Positions 6,690 to 7,886 of a stretch of DNA of 7,886 nucleotides are shown piece by piece (the stretch's first letter is position 1; each line of letters starts with the position of its first letter). This stretch comes from Halorhodospira sp. GTDB lineage: Bacteria; Pseudomonadota; Gammaproteobacteria; Nitrococcales; Halorhodospiraceae. Under the pieces are notes generated by a model, which had not been told where the DNA came from, did not search any database, and saw nothing but the letters and a program-made list of their open reading frames with translations. The stretch covers positions 1 through 7,886 of the forward strand of contig SKYL01000185.1 of NCBI GenBank assembly GCA_007127935.1, in the 5' to 3' direction. A program made the translations under genes and the position numbers.

Positions 6690-7480
6690 ATGCCCGGCCG
6701 CAGGCCGGGTTCCGGCCCGTCCATGTCACCGGACATCGCCTCCGGGTGACAGTCTGCGAGAAAGACCATCATCTCGCTCGCATCCGCGCTCTGGTAAAAA
6801 CGCACCATCTTCTCGTTGAACTCCCGGGCCCTCCCGGCCGGCACACTGATGGCGTCGATGCCGTGCGACATGAGCACGCCGTTCATCATGTGTCGCGAAG
6901 TGCGTTTATTCCCGTCGAAGAAAAACTGCTGCCTGGCCCCGAACAGAAAAAACGCAGCCGCTCTCTCGAAAGGCGGGCACTCGGCGCTGAGCGCCGCCAC
7001 CCCCTCCCGGAAGATGCGATTCAACCGCGAGGCACCGGGCTCGGTCGCATACGGCATGTACTGCCCATGCTCGCCGAGATGCACCCCCGGCGTATAGGAG
7101 CGCTCTCGGCCCTCCCCGCGAAAAACACCCCACTCCAGGGATTCGTTGCGGGCGATCAGGCCGTTGAGTTCCGTAAAGACCTCCTTGGTCAGCGCGAATC
7201 GCCCGCCCTTGACCCGGGCAAGAAGACACTTGGAACTCTCGATGAGGTTCAAGATCTGCTCCTGGTCCGAGAGCTTGTGCCCACCAACCGTCACCCCATC
7301 CATCAAGGTCTGGACCTCGGGGAAGGTGAACGGATTACCCTCAAGAACCCCGGCCTCCCAGACGAACTGCGGCAACGACTTGTGAAACCGAAAACACGCC
7401 CGCTCCACGGAGTGAACCGGAACCGCCTCCGGCACCCTGTCGCGCTCCCAATGAAAACCGAGTGCATCAAAGAGTTTCAC
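6686..7480 (-). CDS. Fic-fold protein with Gln in place of the catalytic His
   Basis: This 264-aa protein has a Fic domain. The core motif, canonically HPFxDGNGRxxR, reads QFFFDGNKRTSR at 185-196: D189, G190, N191, R193 and R196 are kept, the glycine is lysine as in Doc-like variants, and the motif histidine is Q185. Fic enzymes usually transfer AMP from ATP to a protein hydroxyl, with that His as general base, so canonical AMPylation is doubtful. Near the N-terminus, AGVLEGN (43-49) resembles the inhibitory-helix motif (S/T)xxxE(G/N) of self-inhibited Fic proteins: E47 is present but the Ser/Thr is Ala. The start is GTG at 7480 with GGGAG 6 nt upstream; no alternative start exists between it and the in-frame stop at 7529. 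The gene lies 48 nt after a lipoprotein gene and overlaps a broken downstream gene by GTGA. Its target is unknown. Confidence 0.88.
   Translation of the reverse strand: MKLFDALGFHWERDRVPEAVPVHSVERACFRFHKSLPQFVWEAGVLEGNPFTFPEVQTLMDGVTVGGHKLSDQEQILNLIESSKCLLARVKGGRFALTKEVFTELNGLIARNESLEWGVFRGEGRERSYTPGVHLGEHGQYMPYATEPGASRLNRIFREGVAALSAECPPFERAAAFFLFGARQQFFFDGNKRTSRHMMNGVLMSHGIDAISVPAGRAREFNEKMVRFYQSADASEMMVFLADCHPEAMSGDMDGPEPGLRPGM
6693..6709. repeat. Perfect 7-bp inverted repeat at the 3' end of fic
   Basis: CCCGGCC, a 3-nt loop GCA, and GGCCGGG form a very GC-rich hairpin just inside the end of the fic reading frame (codons for PGLRPG), 4 nt before the overlapping GTG of the next gene. No T-tract follows. 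It could influence ribosome passage or coupling at the GTGA junction, or be simply coding coincidence. Confidence 0.5.
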
Positions 7481-7528
7481 CGTGGACTCCCATTCGCGGT
7501 CAGCACCAAGGCAGTCCCCGCCAGCCCC

Positions 7529-7828
7529 TCACTCCCGCTTCTCAGCACAGCACGGATGCGACACCGCCTCGCGGCGCAGCATCGTGTAGCCGCCCTTGCC
7601 GTCATCGTAGACCACCACCGCCGGGGCGGCGCCGCCGTCACGCGGCTCCAGGGCGTACGCCATCACGCCATCATCACAACCGATGGGCACCATCCACACC
7701 CCGGGGCTGACCTCCCGCGACAGCGCCTCCCGGTCCTCGCACATCGCACCTCCCGTCCCGGCGGGCGCCGCGCAACCGCCGACCGCCATCAGCGCCACGG
7801 CCACCGCCGCGCGGCACCGCCCCAACAC
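7529..7828 (-). CDS. Small predicted lipoprotein, 99 aa
   Basis: The N-terminus, from a GTG at 7828 preceded by TAAGG 5 nt upstream, reads VLGRCRAAVAVALMAVGGCAA. This is a type II (lipoprotein) signal with lipobox VGGC, so Cys19 would be the lipidated residue and the protein should be anchored on the periplasmic side of a membrane. A TTG at 7852 would give a slightly longer form, but the GTG fits the ribosome site better and gives a normal signal length. The mature part (about 80 aa) has four more cysteines (near C30, C51, and a terminal HPCC), a VWMVPIGCDDGVMAYAL block and VVVYDDGKGGYTM, suggesting a small beta-rich fold. I do not recognise a family. It begins 8 nt after the stop of a probable outer-membrane protein gene on the same strand, so the two are likely co-transcribed. 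Confidence 0.7.
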   Translation of the reverse strand: MLGRCRAAVAVALMAVGGCAAPAGTGGAMCEDREALSREVSPGVWMVPIGCDDGVMAYALEPRDGGAAPAVVVYDDGKGGYTMLRREAVSHPCCAEKRE

Positions 7829-7835
7829 CGCCACC

Positions 7836-7886
7836 TTAGTACCGCAGCGCAAGACCCACCCCCACCGCCGTCTGCGACGGCTGGTC
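7836..7886 (-). CDS. C-terminal end of a probable outer-membrane beta-barrel protein (partial)
   Basis: Reading in from the right edge, 16 codons end at TAA (7838-7836): DQPSQTAVGVGLALRY. The alternating small/hydrophobic pattern TAVGVGLALRY with a terminal aromatic residue is the typical last strand, recognised by the BAM complex, of Gram-negative outer-membrane barrels. The lipoprotein start follows 8 nt after the stop, as in an operon. Only the tail is visible, so the specific family cannot be given. Confidence 0.55.
   Translation of the reverse strand, partial: DQPSQTAVGVGLALRY

Noticed and set aside
1..7886. CRISPR array, tRNA, rRNA or insertion-sequence ends
   Set aside because: No regularly spaced direct repeats, tRNA-like cloverleaf, rRNA sequence, transposase motif or paired terminal inverted repeats were found by reading the window.

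Overview
The window is a GC-rich stretch of a Gram-negative bacterial chromosome. Outer-envelope proteins (an MltD-type lytic transglycosylase, a lipoprotein, the end of an outer-membrane barrel) and c-di-GMP/two-component-style sensing genes suggest a gammaproteobacterium. A purple-sulfur or Ectothiorhodospira-like lineage is a guess from overall flavour, not something the sequence proves.

Left part (1-3208): a divergent signalling locus. On the minus strand, an orphan PhnD-like periplasmic binding protein (1004-1870) overlaps by GTGA the GTG start of a membrane sensor with a large double-Cache periplasmic domain (1-1007, cut by the window edge). No ABC permease or ATPase is visible, so the pair looks like a sensory unit (binding protein plus receptor) rather than an importer. 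Across a 162-bp intergenic region, on the plus strand, lies an HD-GYP-family protein (2033-3208). Its HD dyad is replaced by A-N, while the downstream HHE..DGSGYP block is kept.

Middle (3209-5822): a 68-bp convergent junction holds a repeat-like hairpin element with a duplicated 15-mer. It is followed by mltD (3277-5055, minus), with a signal peptide, a transglycosylase domain, two LysM repeats and an unusual low-complexity tail. Divergent to it is an unrecognised 215-aa protein (5175-5822, plus) whose C-terminus may be frameshifted.

Right part (5871-7886): accessory-looking genes. A minimal nucleotidyltransferase (5871-6215, plus) is of the kind usually paired with a HEPN protein, but no HEPN gene follows it. 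On the minus strand, reading from the right edge, come the last 16 codons of a probable outer-membrane beta-barrel protein, a small lipoprotein (7529-7828), a Fic-fold protein whose motif histidine is glutamine (6686-7480), and a GTGA-coupled downstream partner broken by an in-frame amber codon (6297-6689). That broken gene fills most of the 470-bp gap between the nucleotidyltransferase and fic; I see nothing supportable in 6216-6296.

The most interesting themes are three proteins from catalytic families carrying altered or missing key parts (HD-GYP without HD, Fic without His, MNT without HEPN) and a possible two-gene Fic system with a decayed second gene.
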